DNA from: Aphelenchoides besseyi
Lineage: Eukaryota > Nematoda > Chromadorea > Rhabditida > Aphelenchoididae
NCBI GenBank assembly: GCA_024699855.1
Contig: JAMPIQ010000003.1
Location: forward strand, 6,200,001 to 6,264,000
DNA length: 64,000 bases
Reading direction: 5' to 3'
Shown: piece after piece, positions 1 through 14,837 of the stretch
How positions within the stretch are numbered: the first letter of the stretch is position 1
Layout: every line of letters begins with the position of its first letter
Position numbers and translations under genes: made by a program
The notes under the pieces: generated by a model
Told to the model about the DNA's origin: nothing
Databases searched by the model: none
The model's input: the letters and a program-made list of their open reading frames with translations, nothing else

Positions 1-1236
1 GGGCACCTAAAAGTATAATTGCGATTTACACCGACTCTACTAACCCGGTATTATCATATCGGGATTTGACTGGCGTGGTACATCGTCCGCATCTATCGCG
101 TACTCATAATCGTTGTACGTTTGACGACCTAACAGCGGCCAACGTTTGACGGTCGAACTCCAAGTTGCAGCCCACACGTGAGTTGGTTGATGTGAATCGG
201 TAAGTTGCAACTAAGGCAAAGGTTTCAAAATAAGGAAAATCTTGACTTACTCGTTGAATTGGCGAATCTTCACAAAACAAGTACTCTGAGGTTTGTAGAT
301 CGTTTAACGAAGTTTGAAAACATTTTCGATCACGACCTCCAGAAATCACAAAGTTGAATCCGCGATCAGTTTGAAGCGCCCAGACGCTGTCGGAATGAAC
401 CGAAATTGTTCCAATGCAACGTTGTTGTCCGATACTCCACAGCTTCACGGTTCCATCACTACTCGCACTCAAACATTGAGTACCTTCACGATTAACAACA
501 ATCGCTCTGATATTGTCGGCATGACCACGTAACTTGACGATCTTCTGACACGATCGTGGATCCCAAATACGAAGCGCGTTTTCCGTCGATCCGGCAATAA
601 CCACCGTTCCAAGTTGATTTATTGCCAAGGAATAGATACTGTTTTTACTGCCATGCAGTGAAGATGCTGAAAACAAAAATTGTGAAATCACAAGAGCAAA
701 ACAACTCACTTGTAACGGTGTTGTTTAAAGCGGTTAATTTCGTTAACATCGTGACATCCCACAAGTAAATACAACGATCAAGTCCTGCACTAGCTACTAT
801 CATGGGATCGGGAGCGTGAGCTAATGCTCGTACAGAGTCTTTGTGTGTTCTTAGAGTACTTAAACAGTATCCTTTACGAGCGTTCCACACTTTTACAGTC
901 GTATCGCTAGAAGCAGAGATCAAGTAGTTTCCGTCACCACAAAGTACAATATCGTTAACCCAATCGTAATGATGTTCTAACGCTTGAACAAAACGTGCAG
1001 TTGATGTTTTTGAATCACCGGTCGATGTGTCGGCAGTATCCCATTTTCGAATAATCATATCGGCACCACCACTGAACAAATTTTTAGTTTGACCATCGAA
1101 TTGAAGACAATTAACAAATGAACGATGCCGAGTTTCCATCTCATCTCGTATAATAAACGAAATCTGAATACAATCATTGAATTTTATTGACTTGTTGTTA
1201 TCCTGCCTGAACTTTCTTCTTCGGATTAGTTTGCAT
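1..1236 (-). CDS. wdr-48: WDR48/UAF1 WD-repeat protein, N-terminal part (runs off left edge)
   Basis: WD40-repeat protein of the WDR48/UAF1 family, which binds and activates USP1/USP12/USP46-type deubiquitinases. The start at 1,236 encodes [11 protein letters not shown] 43-nt intron with a GC donor (1,164-1,206) then joins it to [13 protein letters not shown], matching the conserved family N-terminus. Further exons give repeats with the hallmark stretches [69 protein letters not shown] and GGRDRK, in the family order. The last donor in the window is close to position 43, and a new exon begins with its acceptor at about 7, so the C-terminal propeller blades and SUMO-like domains lie outside. 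It is 263 nt downstream of swsn-6 on the same strand. Identification is by family memory and is strong. Confidence 0.93.
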
Positions 1237-1498
1237 TTTGGACCTTCGATCAGAAATACATGAACAAACGAGTAACACTGAAATCATTTCCTCTTTGCTG
1301 TAATGTTTATTCGATTGAGTATTATGGTTTCTAACCAGTTAATTTCATTCAATTAACTTAGACTTCAAATTTTATTGTGGAGACCAGGAATATAGATCGA
1401 GAAAGTGAGTTTGTTTAATCAACAAAAAAAGAAACTCAAAACCATTGCGAATAAAGAAATAAGAGCAAGAGTTGTTAGTGTATAAATAAAAGATGCAA

Positions 1499-3123
1499 TC
1501 ACATGCATCGCTTATCGACGATCACTTTGCCCGACTCTTCATATTCACTCTTACTGATCCAGAGTTGTTGGAATGAACCCAAAGAAGAGACAATCGAACC
1601 GCCAATCCACGCCCCGTAACGACGCTCATTCGGTTGACAGGGTGGAAGACGCAATTTAACAGTCTAAAATCAACAATTAATTGACAGTTCGTTGTCGTAG
1701 ACCTACCGGATTGCATCTTCGAGCCAAATCGTGATTCAAACGTTCCGTGAAGCCCATAATCAATGAGTTTCCACCTGTCACGATAATATTACTGAACAAA
1801 TGAGGTCGAATATCCACATCGCACATTCCGCATGAAGTCATTGCAACAGTCGAAACGTCCAAATACGTTTCTCGAAGTACTTCATGCCCTTCGAGATATT
1901 TCTTGTCAAACAAAGCCTCCGGAATTCGCGCTCGTTCGGCCAAAAAATCTTTTCGAAAACCACACGGAAAACCGTACGATGAAGCAGGCAGTTTTTCCAT
2001 GAAATCAACGTCGATTGGTGCATCACAAAGTTGAAGGGTCGACTGGGCGTAATCCTCGATTAATTGCTAAACACATGAACATAATGTTTAAGACAGATAA
2101 CTTACTTTTTCCATGAAATCTTCGTACGATTTAGTGACAGTTGGCAGCTTTTTCTTTTTGGTCCAAACTGGTGGCTCGCCGTCTTTGACTTCCATCTTAA
2201 ACGTTAAAATTATTTGGAATAAAACAAAACGCTCACTTTGGATTCGACTTTGTAGTAAGGAACCAATTCAATTTTCTGATCATTCAAAACTCGCCGACAT
2301 TGATCAACAATCAAGTCGCCACCAACTGGACTCTTGACTACCGCATTCGTAATCGCATAACCATCATAAACGGGTGTGGCCGAAGTATAAGTGGCTCCTG
2401 AGTCGAGAACTAAACCAGCCGATCGTCCGGTAGAGAATCTAAAAACTCAAGAGCTCGCGTTTACGTCTTTCAACCTACGCTGTAAGAACCGCATTTTTAA
2501 CCAAAAAGAACGAAGGAACTTGGTATTTTTCAAACATCAATTCGGCTAATTTCTCTCGTTTGTCTTTCGTATTCCACTGAAATTAGAATAACAGAGATTC
2601 TAAAAGAGAATACAAGATACCGAGGCTTCACTGAACAACGTCCCATGATTTTTGCTCTCAGTACACAAACATTTCTTGTAAATGTATTCCATCATCTGCT
2701 CAAAAAGATCCCAATCTTCAATCATACAATCATTCCTGAAAATCTTAGATACACACAAATCAAATCAGTATAATTTACATGTAGGTTTTTATTTCGCAGT
2801 TTTCTCTTGGTACGTTGACTTCTGTTGTCCCAATGAAATATTTGTTATCCGTTGGTTTTCCATTCTTCTGATCCACTTCCATTGTTCCATCCCCCAACGA
2901 GCGTTCAATTCTCGTACCAACAACCGATGGAATGTCGAACTAAACTTCAAATACATCAATGTTGACTTTAAACCGCGTACCTTCGGATACTCTTCACCAC
3001 CATAGCCAACACGAAACGTATGAGATCCTGCATCAAAAACAATGGCACCAATGTCATCTGAAGAGTAATTCGTATAAGGAAACGAAACTTTTGATTACCG
3101 CCTCCGTATATTCCACCACTCAT
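1499..3123 (-). CDS. swsn-6: Actin-related protein 6A / BAF53-like SWI/SNF subunit
   Basis: Actin-related protein of the ACTL6A/BAF53 group, a shared subunit of SWI/SNF (BAF) chromatin remodellers. The N-terminus [20 protein letters not shown] is joined across a short intron at about 3,056-3,098. The nucleotide-fold segment [19 protein letters not shown] and the C-terminal [20 protein letters not shown] and [20 protein letters not shown] are all recognisable, and the protein ends DKRCM. At least seven exons are separated by introns of about 40-50 nt. Start 3,123 is 230 nt from the divergent TMEM203 start, so the two probably share a promoter region. Conventional actin is unlikely because the BAF53-type termini are clear. 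Confidence 0.93.
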
Positions 3124-3353
3124 TGTTCAACTCAATAGTTTAGTGATGAGTGTATAACCCAAAATAAACGGTAAAACTCGGTGGATATTTGCAGCAAAAT
3201 AAAAAGCCAAAACTTGTCGAAAGAAAGAGACGCCGTGGACATTCCGTTCAGAACGCGAGTATTCACATCGATTCCATCTGCGACATAACTCGACGATATT
3301 ATTCGAGCAGTTAAATAGAAGTAATGTAAGAATCACTAGACACCTCAATCAAT

Positions 3354-3920
3354 ATGGTCAGCGAAACCGAATCGGTGATTTGGACGTGGATTGCCATCAC
3401 GCCGTTCGAGATTCTGTTGCACACGACGGCAATCTTCGTCAGCTCAATTCTTTCTGTTAGTACCTGTGAACTAATCATCAAACAAAGTTGCTAATTGCAG
3501 GTTTTTCGGTGGGGTTTTGCAATTCGAGTTACATTTTGGCACATGTTCCTGCCACTTTTCTTGGCAAGTGCATTGAATTTGTATTTTGTTTTCATTATCC
3601 TGTTGCGATCCTTCATCGAAGAAAAACAATTAAAAAGAGCCATTGCACAGTAATATTCAAATTCTAGTTTGTCGGTACACAAGTGCTTTCAGAAATCTTC
3701 TGAACATACTACGCACTCTAACCATTGGTATATTCGAGATGCTGTTGTGTCAGAAAATTGAAGCCACTTATGAACGCGGTCAAGTTGCAATCGACACAAC
3801 TTATGGAGTAATCTTTATGCCACTTTGGGTGCTAATGACCGCAATGGTTAGTCTCTTTTGGTTGTTCAGTTAATAGTTTCATTGCCATTTTAGGGCATAC
3901 AAGCTTGTCGTCTTCTTTGA
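3354..3920 (+). CDS. TMEM203-like ER membrane protein
   Basis: Small multi-pass membrane protein resembling TMEM203, an endoplasmic-reticulum protein implicated in calcium handling and STING signalling in vertebrates. Four exons (3,354-3,455; 3,501-3,649; 3,693-3,846; 3,894-3,920) give 143 residues, close to the usual 136. Conserved marks are TPFEILLHTTAIFV near the N-terminus, FEMLLCQK in the middle and the C-terminal RACR-like end QACRLL. The exon 2-3 junction uses the TTTCAG acceptor at 3,692; other acceptors give a wrong or weaker frame. A poly(A) signal AATAAA follows at about 3,963. Four hydrophobic segments are visible. The function in nematodes is inferred only from the family. Confidence 0.88.
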
Positions 3921-5978
<2,058 letters not shown>

Positions 5979-6975
5979 GTTGATTGCGACCGAAAGAAAA
6001 CGAGTTAAGAAGATAGTGAGATACTGAAAATGGCATAGGTTTATTTCGACTTATCAGCTCATTATAGTTCAATTGAAAGCACGGACAATAAAATTTGGTA
6101 GAACAATCTGCAATACCAATGATTGTTAGGTCTGATGCAACTCCAAAAGGTCCGACAGTCCAATCTTTCAAAACCTATTCGCTGTTTTTGACCAAATAGA
6201 CCACGGCATCGTGCCTCGACTGAATGCTGTGCGGCCTCCAAACACACTGAGCGAAATCGACCAAAAACTGTTCCATCACACTCCTCGTCTTCTCTCCGCC
6301 CCTTGTTTGTTCTTCAACCGCATCGAACATCCCACCAACTCGGAACCGTTGAGCAGGGACGCACACCACCAAATGAACGGCCCTCAGAAACGACCCGAAG
6401 AGCTTCTCAAAACGAAAGTCGCTCTCCAACCTGTGCCCCCAAGAGCCAACGGTCGTCCCTCAACTTTTTGCTGAATCGCACGAAGGAAAAACGTGAAAAA
6501 GAGTCGGAAATTCGATTAAAAGTAACTCATGAAGCTTTTTTGGTTCAGGAAGTTTCTAGAAACCTGCAAACCACATCGCTCAGAACATTCCATTAAAACT
6601 AACAAATCAGACCCACTCGGTTGTTTACGTGCAGTCGGCAATGATCGACGAGCAAGAGCGCAAAAAGACCGAAGAACGTTCGATCCGACAAACTCGCCGA
6701 ATCTCGAAAACAGTCAACAGAAAACAACTCTAACATTTCGCTCTCAACGTCACGTCAACAAACCAGCACATTTACAAGAACAACCTTCTGTTGTTGTTAT
6801 GCAACAATTGGAACAATCAAGAAAATGACCGTAATAAAACGTTGAGTCCAACGACGATGACCAGAAACATGGAAAGTTTGTGGCCTTTCGATTTGCTTGT
6901 TGAAGATGTTGGATTAAAGTAACTTCTCGTCAACTACTCTGCTTTCCTGCTGAACTCACACAGTCAATCGTATTC
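5979..6975. other. Intergenic region between gpd and pfd-2
   Basis: Shared upstream region of two divergent housekeeping genes. Overlapping open frames occur on both strands between 6,175 and 6,830 (up to 99 codons on the plus strand), rich in Arg, Ser, Thr and Pro. None shows a domain, a consistent splice structure or a hydrophobic core. I treat them as chance. Confidence 0.5.
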
Positions 6976-7447
6976 ATGACTCAGCCAACAAAGGAGCAAC
7001 AGAAAATCTTCGCGGGTATGTTCACAAAATTCGTTTATTTAAACTCGATTTTAGGGTTCAAAAAGCTCCGTGAAGAACAACAGATTTTGGTCAGTGAAAT
7101 CACCAGATACTCTTCGGAACTGCGCGAAACTCAGTGAGTTCTTTTGATTGAGTTGACTGTTAGACTTCTGTTTAGAAGTGTTCTGAGTTCCATCAACAAA
7201 TGGGACAACACAAACCGAAAGTTTTTCTATCGCGCCGTCGACGCTCTTCTTGAATTGGACGGAACCCAGATTGTGGAGAAGTTGAGCAAAAACGTTTCCG
7301 AGGTTCGTTCACATTTCCACGATTTCATTCATCAATTCGTTTCAGTTGGAAGAGAAACTGAAGGTTATGGACGAGGAGCTGAAAGCCAAAGCAACCGAAC
7401 TACAGGAGTATACCGAGAAGCACAAAGTTCGAATTGTTGCTCAATGA
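6976..7447 (+). CDS. pfd-2: Prefoldin subunit 2
   Basis: Beta-class prefoldin subunit. The hexameric prefoldin captures nascent actin and tubulin and hands them to the CCT chaperonin. Four exons with introns of 38-44 nt yield about 115 residues: N-terminal coiled coil QQKIFAGFKKLREEQQILVS, a beta-hairpin centre FFYRAVDALLELD, and a C-terminal coiled coil ending EYTEKHKVRIVAQ. The FxxLRxEQ and EKHxxR positions fit subunit 2. All three introns use GT-AG. The ATG at 6,976 follows a polypyrimidine/AG-poor stretch, and no earlier in-frame ATG fits. Confidence 0.93.
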
Positions 7448-9290
7448 GCACAATCGTTTGTGTTTGTTTTTGCTTCTTCTCGAACTGTTGTTATTTTTGA
7501 TGGATTGTTGTAAACTTGGCTTCTGTACAAACTGTTCGAACTAGTGATAAACAAAAAGAAATTGCACAATTAAGGTCTTCGATTTGAAATAACGATGTTC
7601 CAAAGCAAACTTGTTTTCACTTCTTAAACGCTAATCTTTACTGTGCAATCGTACTTCTCTGAATCATTAGAAGAATGTTGCTAATTGGCACTATCAGGAG
7701 TCTTCGGGTACTAATCAGTGCTTATCTGTTTTGTACGGTTGGCATAACCGGATGAACTCAAAAAATTTCTGTCTCAAACTCTGCAAACCAACGAGCGGCA
7801 AAAAGACCCAAAAGGACGGCAAGGCGACGACCAAAATCCTGCAACGGCCAAAAGGACAACGAAGCTGCGCGTGTCGTGTTTTCGGCCCATGTCTTCGACG
7901 CCCGAGCGCTTCGCTTTTCTTCCCCGAGGCGCTCGATGGGGTTGGCGCCAAACCCTTTCGTTTCGGCGGATTTTTCCATTACGGCATTTCTGTTTGATTG
8001 TTCGGAATTCGATTTCAATCAACGCAAACTTTTGATTCTTACCGTACCTGATCCTTGGTATTGATTGCCACTGAGTTTCTTTTTTGTAGGAAATAAGTAA
8101 CATTGAACCGTTTTTAATCACGATTCTGGAAGTTATGGCACTCATTTTGTTTGCAAACTTTACGCTTCTCTCCACAACGACCGTGAACACACTTACAACT
8201 TAGCCACTCGATTTGCTGGTTAACTGTGAGACTTCGAGTTCCTCTTTAAATTCAACCTGTCAACCACTCGGCTTTCGACGATAAGAGACTTCAGAAACCG
8301 AGTTGAGACCTGCATTTTAATGACTTGTTTCTGTTTTAATTACCGGACCTCGTAATTTGTCTCGACGGTTTGAACCAATTGAAGCCGAAGGCTACAAACT
8401 CAATCTTGACTTGCACTAACATGCGCACTATGACTTAAAGACGCTTTTGGACCATTTTGGCAAAGTCGTTTGCCTTCGCAAAGAGCGCGACATTTTGACC
8501 ATTCCGTTGGCCATCGTTTGTGCTAATTTAATGGCAGAATCGGCGCCTTTAAGGTTTCATGTGTTTCGAGGTTTCTGGCTGCGAAAATCGATGTTTAGAA
8601 GAAGGTTCTTTTTATATTTTGAGTAAATTTTCCGCATCGTTGACTTTAGGTCTTCTTCTACAAGCCTGTCGTCTGCATGGTCATCTTTCGTTCCTTTTAC
8701 TCCATAGTTTCGTTGTCCAGCTTCGAATGACCATTTTTTCTCTGATCCATATCACTTGTTCGTGTTTTTACATGACACTCTCGCGAGACGCGTCGAAAGT
8801 CGATGATTTAGCTGTGGGGATACTTTTTGTTTTAAACAAGACGGTGATTCCCCGTTGGTGGCAGTTGAGTTTCATTGCGTTCCCACGAGACGCGCGGTCC
8901 ACGATTTTGCCCTAAAGCTTTGGCGCCTGTTTTTGTGAAAGCTGCCGGAAAAACGAGGAACTCGACGCCCTCCGGTTCATGAGCTTCTCGTTTCGGCCAC
9001 AACCCACGTTTCACACTCACCGAGTGAGATTGCGCGATTTTGCACCGGCCATTTATAGCCTCTATTCTATTGCCCAAGAGGGATTAGTCATGAATTGGAA
9101 TTAAGCCAAATTCATTCGCTCTCTCCATTTGCCAGTTTCTAATTTTCACGTTCTTTGATTCCTTCTCTATCAATCTGACAATTTCCATTAGACAGTTTTG
9201 TGGAGAGTAACAGCGGGTTGTCGGAAATCGAGTGAAATGTAACCAGAGACCATTGAACTCTTGCAAAATCGTTTGTTTAGATTCTTTTCT
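7448..9290. other. Long intergenic region, no gene recognised
   Basis: About 1.8 kb between pfd-2 and syd-1. It has a GC-richer patch at about 7,780-8,000 and another at about 8,860-9,010, with open frames on both strands but no protein signature. GGCGCC-containing E2F-like motifs occur near 7,940 and 8,925. Probably the regulatory region of syd-1 together with the pfd-2 3' end. Confidence 0.5.
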
Positions 9291-12217
9291 ATGCCTTGGC
9301 CACCCGATGATTCCGGCGGCTCTTCCACTCAACCTAGCAATGAAGCCAGTGGTCGAAATCAACAAGTCGAACAACAATCATCAACGCTAACAACACAAGG
9401 CGGAAGTGGCTTTTCGGCACGTGTACTAAATCGAGCGCAATATCCAACGCCAGATGGTCGAGACGTTTTGATCGTTCAACTGGTTGAAATCACGAAGAAA
9501 CCCGGTCAAAGTCTTGGATTGTATCTTCGAGAAGGAAATGGTAACTGAAATCAAACTTCTACTATTTTCTTCATGTAGGGGTCGATAAATCAACGGGCGT
9601 TTTTGCATCACGGTTTGGCGAAGGCTCTGAATTGGAACGACTGGGTAACATCATTCGACCGGGAGACGAGATTTTGAACGTCAATAATGTGGAAGTAGCT
9701 ACGATGTCGATAGACGATGTAGTTTACGCGTTGTCAATACCTCGACGATTGTTGTTAAGAACACGGTGAGTAATTGTAAGGGTTTTCTGAAAACCTTTGA
9801 TTGCAGTTTTCTCAAAAATCGTCGCGATGCACCGGAATTCTCGGGCGTACAAGCTGGAAAAGTGATGATCTACCAAAAAGAGAACTCCGAAATTGATAAA
9901 AAAGAATCAACTACTGGAACTTCAGCAAATCAGAACTCGAAACCCTCACAGGGCCTTCTATCCAAACCGTTAACTACAGCAAGTACGTGGCTTGGAAAAC
10001 GAGTTCGTTTGCAGCAGCAACAACAAATGTCATCCATAGATCGATCAGAACATCAACAGAACTCACTCGAATCGCCACGTTCCGTTCCGGTAGATACTTT
10101 CATCTCCCAAAGTGCCTATATAGCTCCATCACCTAAACTTTGGCCTCCACAGGAATATGTTGCTCCGGGAACTTCAATTGGCGGTCGGCCCATTTTTTCA
10201 TCGGCAACGTTGGGACGACCTTCTCCACTACGACAACAATCGCTTTCCAACTACGACGTTCCACCTTTTCATCGACGAGCGCCGTTAATGAGTCAAACCT
10301 CGTTGATGGCTGATGGCAGAATACCGCATGTCAATACGAATACGTACGTGCCGCCAATTCAACCTCCAAATCCGTATCATACGCAAAATTCCGCTTACAA
10401 AAGTAACTCGTTGCCTCGTCGTCGTATTCAAGTTTCCGGTCCAACAACAAGATCAGTGAAATGGCGTGACTCTGTGGGCGCTGAGGAAACGGAAGAAGCC
10501 GTCTATTCGGATCGTGCTGCAATGAGTGATATTGCAGCAGTAACATCACCGCGAACTCCTCGTCGTTATGATTTTTCGATGCGTGCACATTCGACTGTTT
10601 CGTCTCCGGGTGTTGTGCATCGACCATTGATTGGCGGACGTTCGATTACCGACATTTTCTCCTCACAAGAATACAGAAATTGGGCAACAGTCGATCCGAG
10701 AGCTCCGGACTATCGAATAAGACCGGCAGTTGGTGCGGCCGCTCATCAAATTGGACATTCCATGAGATCATCTTCGTTGCCTTCGCGTACAATCGGTCGG
10801 GTATTACCGTCGGGAACCATTAATTTCGACTCGTCAATTGCTCCATCACCTCAATACGCGCCCGATTCAACTGTTGGCATGCAAACTCAAAACTTGTTGG
10901 ATCGTTTGCATTTAAGTCCATTGGTCAATCGGCGAGTTCCGTTAAGAGCAGCTGGACCGGGAATTGATATTGACAATACCCCAGTGCTTTCTGCGCTGAC
11001 GGGACTTTTGAGTATTTGGATTGTTGAAGGTCGCAATTTGAGAGTACCGGACAAAACACATTCGAATCAACTTTACTGCGTAATCGAAATCGATGAACTT
11101 CATCGAGCAAGAACGGGAATATCAACACCTGAACAGCGATTCAGATGGCGAGAAGGCTTCGAAATTGATGTGCAAAACGCTCAAAATGCTCAATTTTTTG
11201 TCTACGCTTGGAATCCTCAGCTTCGCCATCGATTTTGTCACAAAGCGAACATCAAATTGGTCGACGCTTTTTTTGTTGATGAACTCAACGGTGTTCGCGT
11301 TTTTGCGTTGAATTTGGAGCCTCGAGGGCAGTTGATGGTTCGTTTGGCTTTTGCTGACATGCCCCGTGCATATCGAAGAGCAGTTAGTGTACGGTAAGAG
11401 AAATTTCTATAGAATACAGAATGATTTCATGTTGTCCAGATATCATGCATCTTTTGCTACACCCCTTCAACAGATTGCACAACGAGAACAAAAGGAAACG
11501 CCCGTTGCTTTCACTCGTTTAATCAACGAGGTTGAACGACGAGGAATCGATGCACCGGGACTCTATTATCGTTAGAACAAAGTTTAATGTTAGCAAAACG
11601 GAGTTTTGATTTCAGTTTGCGGCGCAGTAGAGAGAAAGAATTACATCAAAGAGCAGTTAAATCGTGATCCATTTGGCACTGATATTGGAAATGTTCCTGT
11701 TCCGGATGTCAATTTACTCACTTGTCTTGTCAAAGATTTTCTGCGTGAATTGCCCGAACCGTTAGTTCCATGCGATATTTATACTATGCTCATTGATGCG
11801 GCAAAAACGATATTACCAACAGACAAAGAAGGAAACCAAGACATTATTCAGCAGATAGTCGACTGTTTGCCGGCCATCAATCGGGTACGAACTTCAATTT
11901 GCTGTCTGACCTTGAAGACTATTTTAGAACACTCTTATTCTTTTGATCGATCACATTCGTCTGTTAGTTGGATCGGAGCCTCACAACGGACTTACATTAA
12001 GTCGTGTAACTGCGATTTTTGGGCCGTTGATTTTCTGTGTCTACGAAGGTCCACAACAATCACAAACCGTCCGGAAAGTCGATTTGCTCGATGTGCATCA
12101 AGCGGCTGCAGCGTTGCGCTTGTTGTTGGATTACTGGCCGGGCCGTAATAGTAAGTTTTTGATGGACATTTGAAGTCCATTTCCTAAATTTCAGAAATCG
12201 TTGGACAATTCAGGTAA
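9291..12217 (+). CDS. syd-1: SYD-1-like synaptic scaffold (PDZ, C2, RhoGAP-like)
   Basis: Presynaptic assembly protein of the SYD-1 family. The predicted order is an N-terminal PDZ domain (about 9,450-9,775; [27 protein letters not shown]), a long disordered Ser/Pro/Arg-rich middle, a C2 domain (about 10,985-11,360; [19 protein letters not shown]) and a RhoGAP-like domain (about 11,440-12,145; [24 protein letters not shown]). Introns of 38-45 nt join the exons. The junction 11,570/11,616 gives DAPGLYYLCGAVE, so the residue normally serving as the arginine finger is leucine. The final short exon gives a C-terminus at 12,217; reading straight through would stop at 12,173. The ATG at 9,291 lies 11 nt after a TTTAG acceptor, suggesting trans-splicing. 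Confidence 0.9.
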
Positions 12218-12826
12218 TGGCGAATCGTCAACAGAATCAACGCCTTAGTTAGCTACTCAAAACTCTTCGTGCAATAGTCGACGTCGAATTCTTCTTCGGG
12301 TATTGATGCGGGTATCTCTTTTAGTCATAGATCGTTTTATCTTTTGTTCTGCTCAATTTGTCGTCAATTTCCCGCTCAAATTCGCACTTCTTGTCATTCG
12401 CCTTCGTTCTTTCAACAAACATTTAACTCAGAAGTTCAATAGAAAACTGCCGATTTCACTTTCCTCGTTTTATGGGATTTCGCAAAGCCTTCGATCTCTT
12501 CAAGGGTACTTCTCCACTTCCTTCCCTGATGCAGCAATAGTCGTGATGTTTCTAGTTGGTCAACAGAAATAAACTTTTATTCGTTCAAAAACATAAGCTC
12601 AATTGCAAGCATATTTCTCGAACTTCTCCTCAATCCCAAGTAACAAACGAACTCGCAAGTTGATAGCATGGAAACTTTTAACGGACACCGCAATTCACAA
12701 CAAAAGAAACGAGAAATCAGGTTCTGATTTGTACCTCATGGGTGTTGGGCGCGCGACCTTCGGTTCGTTTGCTGTGACTTTTTCGTCGATGAATCGAAAG
12801 CTAAATAACCACAATTTGCTCAAACA
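12218..12826. other. syd-1 3' region and fmo upstream region
   Basis: Contains AATAAA at about 12,569, probably the syd-1 poly(A) signal, followed by about 240 nt up to the monooxygenase ATG. Short open frames only; no other feature seen. Confidence 0.55.
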
Positions 12827-14636
12827 ATGAAACGTGTGGCCGTCGTTGGCGCAGGACCCTCTGGTTTGGCTTCGGCCCGGTAAGCTGTGATTAGTTGAAG
12901 TTAATTTTCTGAATCAAAGACACGCAGTCTTGAATGGACATGAAGTCACGATTTTCGAAAAGAGAAATGTTCTCGGTGGCAGATGGAATTTCAGTGTTGA
13001 TCCCAAATGTAAGTGTTCAGTCTAAAGATTACAGAGCTCGATCTTCAAATTCCAGTTTCAACAGTTTCGTTATCGTTTAATACGCAAAACTCGGGTGTTT
13101 TATGTCAGTTTAGTGATTTTCCGATTTCCAACGGCCACAGTCTCATTTTACCTCAACATGATGCAGCAACATACCTCTTGGATTACGCCAAAGAACACGA
13201 ATTGAACAATCGAACAAAATTTGACACGGAAGTCACGGCCATTTGTCGCGGTTCAGATTTCGAAAAAGACGGCAAATGGATTGTTACATACTCGAGGCTA
13301 GTGATGGTATAAGCAACAGGAACAGAAGTTTGGTTTTAGTGCACAAACTAAGCCAGTAGATGAGGAGTTTGACTACGTTCTTGTGTGTACCGGTTGGAAT
13401 CAAAAGCCGTGGCGACCAAATAAATTCAGACTTGAAGATGCTTTCGAAGTTGAAATTCACAAGAATGCGAGATTTTAACTTTTGAGTTTCAGGGTACAAT
13501 TTCCCACGCCTCGCAATTCACATCTCCGGAAAGTTATTACAACAAAACAGTCGTGTTGGTTGGGTTTGGAAATTCGGCGACGGAGATTGCTCGTATCATT
13601 GGTCCAATTGCAAAAAAAGTTCTCAAATATTTTGTTCGCTTTCAAATCATCGTTTAGGTTTACATTGCTGCCCGACATGGTGAATGGACCACTGAGATTG
13701 TTAATTCGAACGGTCGTCCATTTGATTTGTCTTATCAAACACAACTTGGATATTTGTTACGTTCTTTGACTCCAAAACCTTTACGGAATCTGTGGTTGGA
13801 ACGTCGATCGTTGAACGAAAGACAAAGCTGTGGACCTGTTCCTGAACATCGTTTTCTGGCCACTTTGCCAACTTTCATTGATGGATTGAAGTTGTTGATT
13901 GCAAGCGGTCGTGTAGTCGTTGAAAGTCAATTGTTGTCATTCAGTGAAAATGGAGTCGAATTCACATCCGGTACTAGAATAGAGAAGGTTGATGAGGTCA
14001 TCTTCTGTACTGGCTATCAGTTTGATTTCTCGTTGATTGAGAATGGTCGTTTAATTGGGGTTCACGACAACGATTTCCAACTCTATCTGCACATGTTTCC
14101 TACAGAGTTACGTGAACATCCTACTCTTGCGTGTATTGGATTCGTTCAACCGTTTTTCGGTTCTCGGTGGCCAATCTCCGAGTTGCAGTCGAGAGTTTTC
14201 TTTCAAGTGCAAAACGGAAAAGTCAAGTTGCCATCGGTGTTCGACATGCGAGAAAATGCGGAGTGGCGACGTTGTTGTGTGAATGTGAACTACTTAATCA
14301 CTAGACGTCATACCCATATTGTAAGAGCGAGAAAATGTCGAATAATTAGATAGCAACTTGTAGGAAGATTACGTTGGATTCTCGAATGAACTTGCCGATT
14401 TGATTGGCGCTCGTCCGACTTGGCAAAACCTTATCATTGATCCCAAGCTCATGTGGTCGTTCCTTACAAAACCGGCGATTTCTGCACAATTCCGACTCTG
14501 CGGTCCAAATGCATGGCCTGAAGCAAGAAAAACGATCATTTCCACTTCTACATCGCCTTCGTTGACTTCTTCTATTAAGCTCGTCGTGGTTGTTGTGTTC
14601 CTCTCTATTTTCCTTCGATATGCTTTTTGGTTCTAG
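12827..14636 (+). CDS. fmo: Flavin-containing monooxygenase
   Basis: FAD/NADPH-dependent monooxygenase that oxygenates soft nucleophiles (N, S). Seven exons. The N-terminal FAD motif GAGPSGLASAR is followed by an EKRNVLGGRWNF segment, VLVCTGWNQKPW, the FMO fingerprint FEGTISHASQF (FxGxxxHxxxF, created exactly by the intron starting at about 13,451), the NADP motif GFGNSATE, and VIFCTGYQFDF. A C-terminal hydrophobic stretch (LVVVVVFLSIFLRYAFWF) looks like the usual ER membrane anchor. Intron 3 (13,297-13,339, 43 nt) needs a GC donor to keep frame. Assignment within nematode fmo-1 to fmo-5 is not possible here. Confidence 0.94.
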
Positions 14637-14837
14637 TTTACGAGCCACGTCTACTGGTCGTTTATTCAGCAATGTTCACAATGTTATACAAAGATAAAAT
14701 AGAAAATATTACCAAAATAAGCGAACCGTTTCGTTCGTTTGCGTAACTTTCATCGCCCGGTAGCTGCAAAAAGAGTGAATTGTTTGACTAACTAGGAGAT
14801 TGATAGGTAGCAAATAAAAAGCGTTAATCAAAAGTGC

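Noticed and set aside
6211..6828. Series of plus-strand frames upstream of pfd-2
   Set aside because: No conserved motif, no consistent splice junctions, and base composition explains the Arg/Ser/Pro content.
10331..10627. Minus-strand frame inside syd-1
   Set aside because: It is a shadow of the continuous plus-strand syd-1 exon.
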